In this document: piece by piece, positions 1 to 6,270 of the stretch | Layout: the number at the start of each line of letters is the position of its first letter | How positions within the stretch are numbered: position 1 is the first letter of the stretch | DNA from: an uncultured Porphyromonadaceae bacterium | Lineage (GTDB): Bacteria; Bacteroidota; Bacteroidia; Bacteroidales; Muribaculaceae | Reading direction: 5' to 3' | DNA: 16,895 bases | NCBI GenBank assembly: GCA_900549445.1 | Contig: UROS01000032.1 | Location: 1-16,895 of the forward strand | Program-made: the position numbers and the translations under genes | Notes under the pieces: generated by a model | Told to the model about the DNA's origin: nothing | Databases searched by the model: none | The model's input: the letters and a program-made list of their open reading frames with translations, nothing else

Positions 1-1
1 C

Positions 2-262
2 CGCCGCAAAATCGTCGAGGAAATCATGACGGCTCTCGGCTGTACCTTCGACCCTCGCCAACGGGGACTCTTCCTCTGGGGCCGTATCTCCGCCCCGGGT
101 GTCACCTCCGAGCAGCTCGCCGACGATATTCTCTACAACCACCGCGTGTTCATAACACCCGGTTCTATCTTCGGCAAAAACGGCGAAGGCTACATACGCC
201 TGTCGCTCTGCGCCCCGGAGTCCCGCCTGCGCGAAGCCCTCGAAAGAATTCAACAGAAATAA
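2..262 (+). CDS. PLP-dependent class I/II aminotransferase, C-terminal fragment (start lies outside the window)
   Basis: The reading frame is open from base 2 and ends at TAA 260-262; the N-terminus and catalytic lysine lie upstream of the window. The visible 86 residues match the C-terminal small domain of fold-type I aminotransferases of the aspartate/histidinol-phosphate type. They include the stretch FITPGSIFGKNGEGYIRLSL, in which the Arg after GEGYI is the conserved residue that grips the substrate alpha-carboxylate. An ATG at 26 is internal to the domain and is not a start. The next gene begins 26 bases later on the same strand and makes DAHP and prephenate. In Bacteroidales a gene like this commonly sits between prephenate dehydratase and the DAHP synthase fusion. 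I therefore infer transamination in phenylalanine/tyrosine synthesis. Aspartate or histidinol-phosphate specificity cannot be excluded without the missing part. Confidence 0.85.
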   Translation, partial: RRKIVEEIMTALGCTFDPRQRGLFLWGRISAPGVTSEQLADDILYNHRVFITPGSIFGKNGEGYIRLSLCAPESRLREALERIQQK

Positions 263-288
263 CCGATTACCACATAAAAATCAGAAAA

Positions 289-1359
289 ATGACTACCCCT
301 TTCGTTATAGACGGCGTTGAACTCGCCAAACCGATGATTATTTCAGGCCCCTGCAGCGCCGAGAGCGAGGAGCAGGTTCTCGAAACCGCACGCGGCCTCG
401 CCGCCGCCGGAGTGAAGATTTTCCGCGCCGGCATTTGGAAACCGCGCACAAAACCCGGAGGTTTCGAAGGCATCGGACTCCCTGGCCTCGAATGGATGAA
501 AAAAGTGAAGGAGGCCACCGGTATGTACACCGCCACTGAAGTCGCCACGCGCGACCACGTGCAGGCCGCCCTCGACGCCGGAATCGACATCCTCTGGATT
601 GGAGCCCGCACTACTGCCAACCCCTTTGCCATGCAGGAAATCGCCGACACCATTGCCGAACTCGGCAAGACCGACGTTCCCGTCCTCGTCAAGAACCCAA
701 TGAGCCCCGACCTCGACCTTTGGATGGGCGCGATAGAGCGCCTGCAGGCTGCCGGAATAAAGCAGGTGGGTGCAATTCACCGCGGTTTCAGTACCTACGA
801 CGGTTCCCCCAAGGAATCCAGACTCTATCGCAACGAACCCCTTTGGCGCATACCTCTCGAACTCCACCGCCTGATGCCGAAGCTCCTCATCATCGCCGAC
901 CCCAGCCACATGGGCGGTAAGCGCGAACTCATCGCGCCTCTTTCCCAGCAGGCTATCGACATAGGCTTCGACGGCCTTATCATCGAGAGCCACAGCTGCC
1001 CCGACTGCGCTCTCTCCGACAAAAACCAGCAGGTCACTCCCGCATCGCTCGGCGTGATTCTCGACAACCTCATCTACCGCAACACTGTCGACGCTCCCGC
1101 CGACAGTCTGAGCGACTACCGCCGCAAAATCGACCGTCTCGACCACGAACTTCTCGAAATTCTCTCCAAGCGAATGAACGTGTCGCGCGAAATCGGACGC
1201 TATAAGAAAGAACACGGCATGCAGGTCGTGCAGTCCGGACGCTATGAGGACATCATGCAGTCGCGTGTGGCCGCTGCCAGGGCAATGGGCATCAGCGAAG
1301 ACTTCATGTGCCTCGTGCTTGCCGCTATCCACGAAGAATCCGTACGTCTCCAGCTCTGA
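289..1359 (+). CDS. Bifunctional 3-deoxy-7-phosphoheptulonate (DAHP) synthase / chorismate mutase
   Basis: A 356-residue cytoplasmic enzyme with two catalytic domains. Residues 1-265 form a type I-beta (KDO8P-synthase-like) DAHP synthase that condenses phosphoenolpyruvate and erythrose 4-phosphate. Visible motifs are GPCSAES (metal Cys22), KPRTKPGGFEG (51-61), DPSHMGG (His207), the IIES glutamate (Glu233) and Asp244. Residues 273-356 form an AroQ-type chorismate mutase; by comparison with the E. coli enzyme, Arg278, Arg295 and Lys306 align with catalytic Arg11, Arg28 and Lys39. The order, synthase first and mutase last, is the one described in Porphyromonas and relatives, where the mutase domain also gives allosteric feedback by prephenate; that regulation is inferred here. 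The ATG at 289 gives a complete N-terminus. It sits between an aminotransferase and prephenate dehydrogenase, with short gaps that suggest one operon. I left the symbol blank because names for this fusion vary. Confidence 0.96.
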   Translation: MTTPFVIDGVELAKPMIISGPCSAESEEQVLETARGLAAAGVKIFRAGIWKPRTKPGGFEGIGLPGLEWMKKVKEATGMYTATEVATRDHVQAALDAGIDILWIGARTTANPFAMQEIADTIAELGKTDVPVLVKNPMSPDLDLWMGAIERLQAAGIKQVGAIHRGFSTYDGSPKESRLYRNEPLWRIPLELHRLMPKLLIIADPSHMGGKRELIAPLSQQAIDIGFDGLIIESHSCPDCALSDKNQQVTPASLGVILDNLIYRNTVDAPADSLSDYRRKIDRLDHELLEILSKRMNVSREIGRYKKEHGMQVVQSGRYEDIMQSRVAAARAMGISEDFMCLVLAAIHEESVRLQL

Positions 1360-1370
1360 TTCCCTCCGCC

Positions 1371-2144
1371 ATGAAGATTCTTATTCTCGGAGCCGGCAAA
1401 ATGGGCCGGTTCTTCTGCGACGTGCTTTCTTTCGACCACCGCGTCGGCATCTACGACTTCAGCCCCGAGCGCCTGCGCTTTGTCTACAACGCCGAGCGTT
1501 TCAAAACCCTCGATGAAGTCGATGACTTCGACCCCGACCTCGTCATTAACGCCGCCACCGTAAAATACACCCTCCAGGCATTTGAATCCGTGCTTCCCCA
1601 TATCCGGCCCGACGCCGTATTGAGCGACATCGCCTCCGTAAAGACCGGACTCCCCGGATTCTACGCCGGATGCGGACATCCCTTCGTCAGCACCCACCCC
1701 ATGTTCGGGCCCACTTTCGCATCCCTTTCCAATCTCTCCCGCGAAAATGCAATCATCATAAAGGAGGGCGACGAAGCCGGACGCGAATTCTTCCGCAGCC
1801 TCTACCACAAACTCCACCTCAACATCGTCGACTACACCTTCGAGGAGCACGACCTGACGATTGCCTACTCCCTGTCGATACCCTTTGCCGCCACGCTGGC
1901 GTTCGCCAGCGTGATGAAGCACCAGGACGCCCCCGGAACCACCTTCAAGCGCCACATGGAGATAGCCCGCGGGCTCATGAACGAAGACGACTTCCTCGTG
2001 AGCGAGATCCTCTTCAACCCCAACACCCCCGCGCAGCTCGACAACATACTCAGCCGTCTCACCGAGCTCCGCGACATAGTCGGCCGCCGTGACTCCGCCG
2101 CAATGAAACAATTCCTCGCCTCCGCCCGCGCCAACCTCGACTGA
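1371..2144 (+). CDS. tyrA: Prephenate dehydrogenase
   Basis: A 257-residue enzyme that oxidatively decarboxylates prephenate to 4-hydroxyphenylpyruvate in tyrosine synthesis. The N-terminus is a Rossmann fold with the dinucleotide motif GAGKMG at residues 7-12. SDIASVK (85-91) and HPMFGP (109-114) are hallmark motifs of the TyrA family, and the all-helical dimerisation region follows. The frame is open further upstream to an ATG at 1308, but that would overlap the chorismate mutase codons. The ATG at 1371 starts exactly at the first Rossmann strand (MKILILGAG) and lies 11 bases after the preceding stop, so I chose it. At 257 residues it is at the short end for the family and has no ACT regulatory domain, so feedback control probably acts through the upstream fusion enzyme. 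It is the last gene of the aro operon visible here; a palindrome follows 17 bases after its stop. Confidence 0.95.
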   Translation: MKILILGAGKMGRFFCDVLSFDHRVGIYDFSPERLRFVYNAERFKTLDEVDDFDPDLVINAATVKYTLQAFESVLPHIRPDAVLSDIASVKTGLPGFYAGCGHPFVSTHPMFGPTFASLSNLSRENAIIIKEGDEAGREFFRSLYHKLHLNIVDYTFEEHDLTIAYSLSIPFAATLAFASVMKHQDAPGTTFKRHMEIARGLMNEDDFLVSEILFNPNTPAQLDNILSRLTELRDIVGRRDSAAMKQFLASARANLD

Positions 2145-2161
2145 AATTCTCATTTATCATT

Positions 2162-2205
2162 GCTATCTTAGCTAATTTAGCTAAGATAGCTAAATTAGCT
2201 AACCA
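2162..2205 (+). repeat. Upstream AGCTAANNN array (four 9-base units) containing a perfect 14-base-arm palindrome
   Basis: Four units with the core AGCTAA and an exact 9-base period start at 2170, 2179, 2188 and 2197; the three spacer bases vary. The region 2162-2175 is the perfect reverse complement of 2177-2190 around one central base, so the first half can fold into a long hairpin. It lies between the tyrA stop and the four-helix-bundle start codon at 2214. A matching array follows that gene. Its function is unknown: it could be a recombination or protein-binding site, an RNA element, or in part a terminator of the aro operon. Confidence 0.9.
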
Positions 2206-2213
2206 ACCCAACC

Positions 2214-2768
2214 ATGCCCCCCGACTTCGCCCGCCCGAAAACGAGCTACCGCAAACTTTACGTGTACCGTAAAGCCGAAGCTGTTTACGACCTGACCTAC
2301 TTCTTTCTCCAGGGCCACATAGCGAAAACCGACCGCACCTGCGACCAGATGCTGCAGGCTGCCCGCTCCGGAAAGCAGAACATCGTTGAAGGGCGTGCGG
2401 ATGCGGCGTCATCCGCGGAGATAGAGATCAAGCTGTTTGGAGTGGCCCGGGGTAGCCTCCACGAGTTGCTCAACGATTTCGAAGACTATATGCGCACCCG
2501 GCAGATTAACTTCTGGAATCAAAGCCATCCGCGTTTTGAAAATCTGCGGAAAACCTGCCGCGAACACAACGACACCGCATACTATACCGCACTTGCCGGT
2601 CGTCTGACCGACGAGGAATTTTGCAACCTGATGCTCACCCTGATAAACCAGACAATCGCGATGCTCAATAAAATGATCGACAAGATCAAAGATGATTTCC
2701 TCAGAAACGGCGGCATCAAAGAGCAGATGTACAACGCCCGCATCCAATCAAGACCCCCCCGCAAATAG
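2214..2768 (+). CDS. Four-helix-bundle protein with C-terminal 'suffix' domain (S23/Avd-like)
   Basis: A 184-residue soluble, mostly helical protein with no signal peptide. Residues 12-155 resemble the four-helix bundles encoded in intervening sequences of 23S rRNA genes and the Avd accessory proteins of diversity-generating retroelements. The segment QAARSGKQNIVEG (48-60) is in the position of the conserved second-helix motif. Residues 160-178 (DDFLRNGGIKEQMYNARIQ) fit the short conserved tail of the Bacteroidetes 'four helix bundle suffix' group. The biological role of this group is not known to me; relatives form basic pentamers that bind nucleic acid, so RNA or DNA binding is an inference. 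No reverse transcriptase, variable repeat or rRNA is nearby. The gene is framed by AGCTAANNN arrays on both sides and its TAG stop falls at the edge of the downstream array. The ATG at 2214 is 9 bases after the upstream array; no Shine-Dalgarno is visible. Confidence 0.85.
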   Translation: MPPDFARPKTSYRKLYVYRKAEAVYDLTYFFLQGHIAKTDRTCDQMLQAARSGKQNIVEGRADAASSAEIEIKLFGVARGSLHELLNDFEDYMRTRQINFWNQSHPRFENLRKTCREHNDTAYYTALAGRLTDEEFCNLMLTLINQTIAMLNKMIDKIKDDFLRNGGIKEQMYNARIQSRPPRK

Positions 2769-2802
2769 CTAACTCAGCTAATTAAGCTAACTCAGCTAAA
2801 AT
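2767..2802 (+). repeat. Downstream AGCTAANNN array (four 9-base units)
   Basis: Four consecutive 9-base units with an invariant AGCTAA core start at 2767, 2776, 2785 and 2794; the spacer triplets are CTC, TTA, CTC and AAT. The first unit overlaps the TAG stop (2766-2768) of the four-helix-bundle gene. Core, period, copy number and orientation equal those of the upstream array at 2170-2205, so the gene and its two arrays form one unit of about 640 bases. It lies in the convergent gap before the flavodoxin gene and could also serve as a bidirectional structure at the 3' ends. Confidence 0.9.
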
Positions 2803-2830
2803 CACTCGCCCTCATCTTCAGTAATCGTAC

Positions 2831-3553
2831 TCATTTGAAAATTACTGTTGTTTTGCCGTTGATGATATAAAGGCCGGAGGGAAGCGTAGCTGTCGATTCT
2901 GCGTTTGTAAGTAATCTGACTCCGGATAGTGAATAGACTGTAAAGGCGTCGGTGCGGTCAGGGTCGATAAGGTATATGCCGGAGGTCAGATTGTTATAGT
3001 CGATGGTTTCGAGCCAGTTTCGCAGTAAGGATTTAGCGTTGGAAGTCTGTGAGCTGCGTATCCATAAACTCGGTGAGAGAAATTTCCCATCAGGGATCAG
3101 ACGTTTGGCGTCACTCTCCACACCGCTGATGCCGCTGCTCGCACTTGATACAATCAGACCGATATTCTTACCTGCCATCTCGCTGCCATATTGAAAGAGA
3201 AAAGACTGTAAAGGAGCAGCCATATTGCTCCACCATAGAGGCGCGCCGACGATGACTGTCGAATATTGCGACATATCGACATTTACAGGGTCGATTGCCG
3301 GATATGAGGCGGAATCACTGGGCTTTTCTCGGATTGCCGCTATCTGGGCACTGCCGATAGCATAGTTGTTGGCGGCATAGTCCAGCCCCTTTTCAGCGGG
3401 TTCTACCTCGATTACGTCGGCTTCGATCTGCGTGCGCAGTTCATCGACGATACGCTCTACATTGTTCGTATAGCTGTAATAAACTATCAGGGTCTTTGCC
3501 TGTGCGGCCACGGCGAACAGTATTATCGATGCCGTAATTAATATTCTCTTCAT
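2831..3553 (-). CDS. Exported flavodoxin-family protein with C-terminal sorting-like tail
   Basis: A 240-residue protein with a Sec signal peptide (residues 1-19, probable cleavage after AQA). It then has a flavodoxin fold with strand-loop YYSYTNNVERIV (25-36) where FMN phosphate normally binds, and APLWWSNMAAPLQSFL (104-119), typical of the Bacteroidales flavodoxin subgroup. Residues 185-240 are an extension ending in VYSLSGVRLL and LPSGLYIINGKTTVIFK. This resembles the C-terminal domains that direct proteins to the type IX secretion system, or their relics in gut Bacteroidales. Flavodoxins are normally cytoplasmic FMN electron carriers or quinone/nitro reductases, so export is unusual. The substrate is unknown. 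It is the last gene of a minus-strand operon, 12 bases after the aldo/keto reductase stop, with which it probably shares a redox role. Confidence 0.88.
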   Translation of the reverse strand: MKRILITASIILFAVAAQAKTLIVYYSYTNNVERIVDELRTQIEADVIEVEPAEKGLDYAANNYAIGSAQIAAIREKPSDSASYPAIDPVNVDMSQYSTVIVGAPLWWSNMAAPLQSFLFQYGSEMAGKNIGLIVSSASSGISGVESDAKRLIPDGKFLSPSLWIRSSQTSNAKSLLRNWLETIDYNNLTSGIYLIDPDRTDAFTVYSLSGVRLLTNAESTATLPSGLYIINGKTTVIFK

Positions 3554-3565
3554 AGTGTCTTGTCT

Positions 3566-4720
3566 TTATAATCCTACTTGTTTCTGTTGTTCATCATTAT
3601 ACCGGTTGCCGACAACGGGTATGGCCGCAACCGTGTTTTCAAGTTCCTTCCACTCTTCGTCACTGACGTTAAATGAAAGCGTGTGGAGATTTTCCAGAAG
3701 ATGCGACTCTTTAGTGGTACCGGGAATCGGAACTATCCACGGCGCTTTATGGAGGAGCCATCCGAGAGCCGCCTGCGCGGAAGTCATGCCGCGAATCCTG
3801 CCCCATTGCTGCATGGCGTTGACAATCCTGGTGTTGGCGCGGATTGCATCCGGCTGAAAGCGGGGAAGAGTATGTCGGTTGTCGTTGGAGGTATCAAATT
3901 CAGTGTATTCGTTGATACACCCGCCAAGAAAACCCCGGTTCAGCGGACTGTAAGGCACAAAACCGATCCCGAGTTTGCGGCAGGTGTCGAGTACACCGTT
4001 TTCTTCCACCTCCCGGTGCATCAGATGATACTCGCTCTGGATTGCCGTCAGCGGGCAAATGGCATGAGCTTTTCTGATTGTGTCGGCGCTTACCTCGCAG
4101 AGCCCCCAGCGCTGAACTTTACCCTCCTTGATAAGTTCGCTGATGGTTTCCGCCACTTCCTCTATTGGAGTGTTCCTGTCGAAACGATGTTGATAGAACA
4201 GAGGTATGCTGTCAAGCCTGAGGCGGCGTAGAGAATCTTCGCAGTATCGGCGAACTGTCGCACGGCTGCTGTCCTGTCGTCCCGTACCTTTCCCGTTGAC
4301 AACCTCATGCCCGAATTTTGTTGTCAGGTTCACACGACCCTTGTATGGAGACAGAGCTTCTCCTGCCAAAATCTCATTATTGAGTGGCCCGTAGATGATG
4401 GCAGTGTCGAAAAGAGTAACACCTCGGTCAACGGCCTCATGTATTATGCGGATGCATTCTTTCTTGTCCGGTGATTGTGAGCGATTATAGTTCATTCCCA
4501 TACAACCGAAACCAAGTGCGGATACTTCCATGGCGGCTTTGCCGGAGCCGAGGGTACGGTATTCCATGCCGTCTTTTCTCACTATAGCTCCGTTTCTGCC
4601 TGTCATGGCAGCCTCGGCTGCCCGTACTTTGTTGAGCGTCGGTGTAATCGCCAGAGCTGCTCCGATGGCGGCGGCAGTTTTCAAAAAGCCCCGCCTGCTG
4701 AATGTTTTATCTTCTCTCAT
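3566..4720 (-). CDS. Aldo/keto reductase with twin-arginine (Tat) signal
   Basis: A 384-residue NAD(P)H-dependent oxidoreductase of the AKR superfamily. The N-terminus MREDKTFSRRGFLKTAAAIG carries a consensus Tat motif (SRRGFLK, residues 8-14) followed by a hydrophobic stretch, so export in folded form with cofactor is predicted. The TIM-barrel catalytic tetrad is visible: Asp105 and Tyr110 (FDTAIIYG), Lys135 (LTTKFG) and His178 (FYQHRF). Late motifs such as WIVPIPGTTKESHLLEN match the coenzyme phosphate-binding region. A longer frame reaches an ATG at 4867, but it would run through the neighbouring gene. The ATG at 4718-4720 begins the Tat peptide and overlaps the acetyltransferase stop as ATGA, suggesting translational coupling. 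The substrate is unknown; the position behind an AraC-type regulator suggests an inducible carbonyl or stress response. Confidence 0.93.
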   Translation of the reverse strand: MREDKTFSRRGFLKTAAAIGAALAITPTLNKVRAAEAAMTGRNGAIVRKDGMEYRTLGSGKAAMEVSALGFGCMGMNYNRSQSPDKKECIRIIHEAVDRGVTLFDTAIIYGPLNNEILAGEALSPYKGRVNLTTKFGHEVVNGKGTGRQDSSRATVRRYCEDSLRRLRLDSIPLFYQHRFDRNTPIEEVAETISELIKEGKVQRWGLCEVSADTIRKAHAICPLTAIQSEYHLMHREVEENGVLDTCRKLGIGFVPYSPLNRGFLGGCINEYTEFDTSNDNRHTLPRFQPDAIRANTRIVNAMQQWGRIRGMTSAQAALGWLLHKAPWIVPIPGTTKESHLLENLHTLSFNVSDEEWKELENTVAAIPVVGNRYNDEQQKQVGL

Positions 4721-5283
4721 AGTTCTATCTTCTTGATTATTCTTGCCGGATTGCCTGCGACTATTGTCATCGGAGGCACATCGTGAGTTACAACACTCTG
4801 AGCACCCACTATTGAGCCATAGCCGATCTTCACACCGGGGAGGATTGTGGAATTTATGCCTATCCATACCTTATCCTCTATCACAATGGGCCTTCCATAG
4901 GTTGCGCTGCGGTTGTCTGGGTTAACATCATGATTTATGGTTATAAGATTGCATTTCGGACCGATGAAAACGCCGTTGCCGATGGTTATTCTCCCTCGTC
5001 CGAAGAACGTGCAGCATTGCTGGATGAAACAGTTCTCGCCGATGGTCACCGGCTTGCCATAGTCAATGTAGAGAGGTGGCAGGAGGGTTGTGCTTTCGGG
5101 CATTGGCTTGCCGAGGATTATCTCCATCAGCTCATGTACACGTTTTTGATTGCGGATGCTGACGGTGTTCAGTTCCTGCGAAGTCTCCATGCAGGAAAAA
5201 ATGTCGTTTATCAGGGCATCATATCCCGGCTCGTTTGGCGAGACCATCTCGCCGTTGAGGTCTTTGGTAAATATGTCGTTCAT
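4717..5283 (-). CDS. Sugar O-acetyltransferase, maltose/galactoside acetyltransferase (LbH-MAT) family
   Basis: A 188-residue left-handed beta-helix acetyltransferase. An N-terminal helical segment (about 1-60) typical of maltose/galactoside acetyltransferases is followed by hexapeptide repeats from about residue 70 (VTIGENCFI, ITIGNGVFIG, VWIGINSTILPGVKIG, IVGAQSVVTHDVP). The presumed catalytic base is His118 in the motif ITINHD, and the usual ending AGNPARIIKKI is complete. The family transfers acetyl from acetyl-CoA to a sugar or small hydroxyl acceptor; the acceptor here is unknown. It is the first gene of the operon, preceded by a -7 box and probable AraC-type operators, and its stop overlaps the next start by ATGA. 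Clusters of AraC regulator, acetyltransferase and oxidoreductases recur in Bacteroidales, as far as I recall. Confidence 0.93.
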   Translation of the reverse strand: MNDIFTKDLNGEMVSPNEPGYDALINDIFSCMETSQELNTVSIRNQKRVHELMEIILGKPMPESTTLLPPLYIDYGKPVTIGENCFIQQCCTFFGRGRITIGNGVFIGPKCNLITINHDVNPDNRSATYGRPIVIEDKVWIGINSTILPGVKIGYGSIVGAQSVVTHDVPPMTIVAGNPARIIKKIEL

Positions 5284-5299
5284 TATTGCGATGTTTTGA

Positions 5300-5318
5300 T
5301 TTAAGAAGTCGTCTTAAA
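5300..5318 (-). repeat. Perfect 7-base inverted repeat in the leader of the redox operon
   Basis: TTTAAGA and TCTTAAA are perfect reverse complements separated by five bases. They lie between the predicted -7 box (5333-5340) and the start codon at 5283, 17 bases upstream of that codon. It may form a small leader hairpin or be an operator half-site pair. The function is inferred only from symmetry and position. Confidence 0.4.
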
Positions 5319-5332
5319 TAACTTCAGCACCG

Positions 5333-5340
5333 CAAAATTA
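5333..5340 (-). promoter_or_regulatory. Predicted -7 box of the acetyltransferase-AKR-flavodoxin operon
   Basis: On the minus strand this reads TAATTTTG, a full match to the Bacteroidetes primary sigma -7 consensus TAnnTTTG, placed about 50 bases before the start codon. No convincing TTTG -33 box is seen at the usual 19-21 base spacing. Instead the spacing leads into the motif at 5362-5380, as expected of an activator-dependent promoter. Confidence 0.6.
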
Positions 5341-5348
5341 CGACGAAA

Positions 5349-5389
5349 GCCGCGCAATTGTTTTGTTGTGCGGCTCAATTTGTTTTGTC
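5349..5389 (-). promoter_or_regulatory. Candidate AraC-family operator upstream of the redox operon
   Basis: The segment 5362-5380 (plus-strand TTTGTTGT, two bases, GGCTCAA, one variable base, then TT) recurs at 6300-6319 before the regulator gene, with 21 bases between motif and -7 box in both places. In addition CAATTGTTTTGTT (from 5355) and CAATTTGTTTTGTC (from 5376) are near-identical direct repeats starting 21 bases apart, two helical turns, the classic layout for AraC-type monomers. A 9-base inverted repeat with one mismatch (5349-5357 / 5366-5374) overlaps them. Binding by the regulator encoded at 5401-6216 is inferred. Confidence 0.55.
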
Positions 5390-5400
5390 AGGAAGTTCAT

Positions 5401-6216
5401 TTAAGAGAATGTCGGCGCCATGCCATACATTTCCTTATAGAGTTTCGAGAAATGCGAGAGGTTCTTGAAGCCTACGTCGAAGCATATATCCGATATCTTG
5501 CGGCCTCCTTTGCGGATAAGTTCACGGGCGGCTTCAAGACGTCGGTGTATCAGCCATTTTTGCGGCGTCAGCTCACTTACTTTTTTGAAATCACGTTTGA
5601 AAGTGGCAAGACTGCGCCCCGTATAGTATGCCATTTCATCCATTGAAAGATCGTTCATGTAGTTGTGCTCCATGAAATTCACAATGTCGATTTTCCACGG
5701 CTCCACAAAATCGAACAGGGAGGCATATAGATTTTCATCAGTTTTCAGAATGGCAAACATACCTTCCGCCATCTTCATTTTTAGAATATCACTGTCAGGG
5801 ACTGAACCGGTATCGAAATATGGCAAAAGTGATTCAAAGAGACTCCGTACATCAATCCTGTTGGACGGAAATTTCACCAGGCTCGCCCTCTCCCGTTTAG
5901 CATCTTTAGGAATCTTCCGGCGGTTGAGGGTCTGGAAAAAATCTTTCAGGTATTCGCGGGAGAATTTCATCACGATCGAGCGATATGGTTTGCCATCCTT
6001 AACCCGTTTTTGTAGCCACATCCGGTTGTCACGCCGCATGAAAGCGCAGTCACCGGGATGAAGAATAGTCTTTTTCGTTCCGTCTGTTATTTCCAGCTCG
6101 CCCGAGTGTATATAGATGAGAGTATGCTCGCGGTTGCAGTGAGCGCAACCACGGTCATCGGTGAAGTAGCTCGCGATAAACACCTCCGAGCAATCGAATT
6201 TCTCCAGTTTTTCCAT
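5401..6216 (-). CDS. AraC-family transcriptional regulator
   Basis: A 271-residue two-domain regulator. Residues about 25-100 form a cupin-like sensor domain (HTLIYIHSGELEI, LHPGDCAFMRRD). Residues about 175-271 form the AraC DNA-binding domain with two helix-turn-helices: one around LSMDEMAYYTGRSLATFKRDF (190-210) and one in KISDICFDVGFKNLSHFSKLYKEMYG (240-265), the family signature. Cys24 and Cys27 form a CxxC pair (CAHC) at the beginning of the sensor domain, with Cys9 nearby, which might sense redox state or bind metal. It ends 117 bases upstream of the acetyltransferase start, in the same direction, and the two promoters share a motif. I therefore infer that it activates the downstream redox operon and controls itself. 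The inducing signal is unknown. Confidence 0.94.
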   Translation of the reverse strand: MEKLEKFDCSEVFIASYFTDDRGCAHCNREHTLIYIHSGELEITDGTKKTILHPGDCAFMRRDNRMWLQKRVKDGKPYRSIVMKFSREYLKDFFQTLNRRKIPKDAKRERASLVKFPSNRIDVRSLFESLLPYFDTGSVPDSDILKMKMAEGMFAILKTDENLYASLFDFVEPWKIDIVNFMEHNYMNDLSMDEMAYYTGRSLATFKRDFKKVSELTPQKWLIHRRLEAARELIRKGGRKISDICFDVGFKNLSHFSKLYKEMYGMAPTFS

Positions 6217-6270
6217 AAGTAACTCTTGAAAATTAATTTATGGGTCGTTACTTAATAAGCGATTTTACCG

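Noticed and set aside
343..1332. Long open frame (329 codons) on the minus strand across the DAHP synthase gene
   Set aside because: It is antisense to a gene with clear catalytic motifs; its translation has no recognisable domain and reflects GC-rich codon structure.
1308..1370. Upstream start for prephenate dehydrogenase
   Set aside because: It would add 21 residues without homology in front of the Rossmann strand and overlap the chorismate mutase domain.
2059..2412. Minus-strand frame that translates the upstream array as a repeating LAxLAK-like peptide
   Set aside because: It spans the ends of two real plus-strand genes and gains its regular peptide only from the 9-base repeat; no independent support.
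2214..2768. Diversity-generating retroelement based on the Avd-like fold
   Set aside because: No reverse transcriptase, template repeat or variable C-type lectin target occurs in the window.
2162..2802. CRISPR-like array
   Set aside because: The units are 9 bases with 3-base variable parts, far too short for repeats and spacers, and no cas genes are present.
3566..4867. Longer aldo/keto reductase starting at the ATG at 4865-4867
   Set aside because: The extra 49 residues overlap the conserved C-terminal third of the acetyltransferase, look unlike any signal, and would bury the Tat motif.
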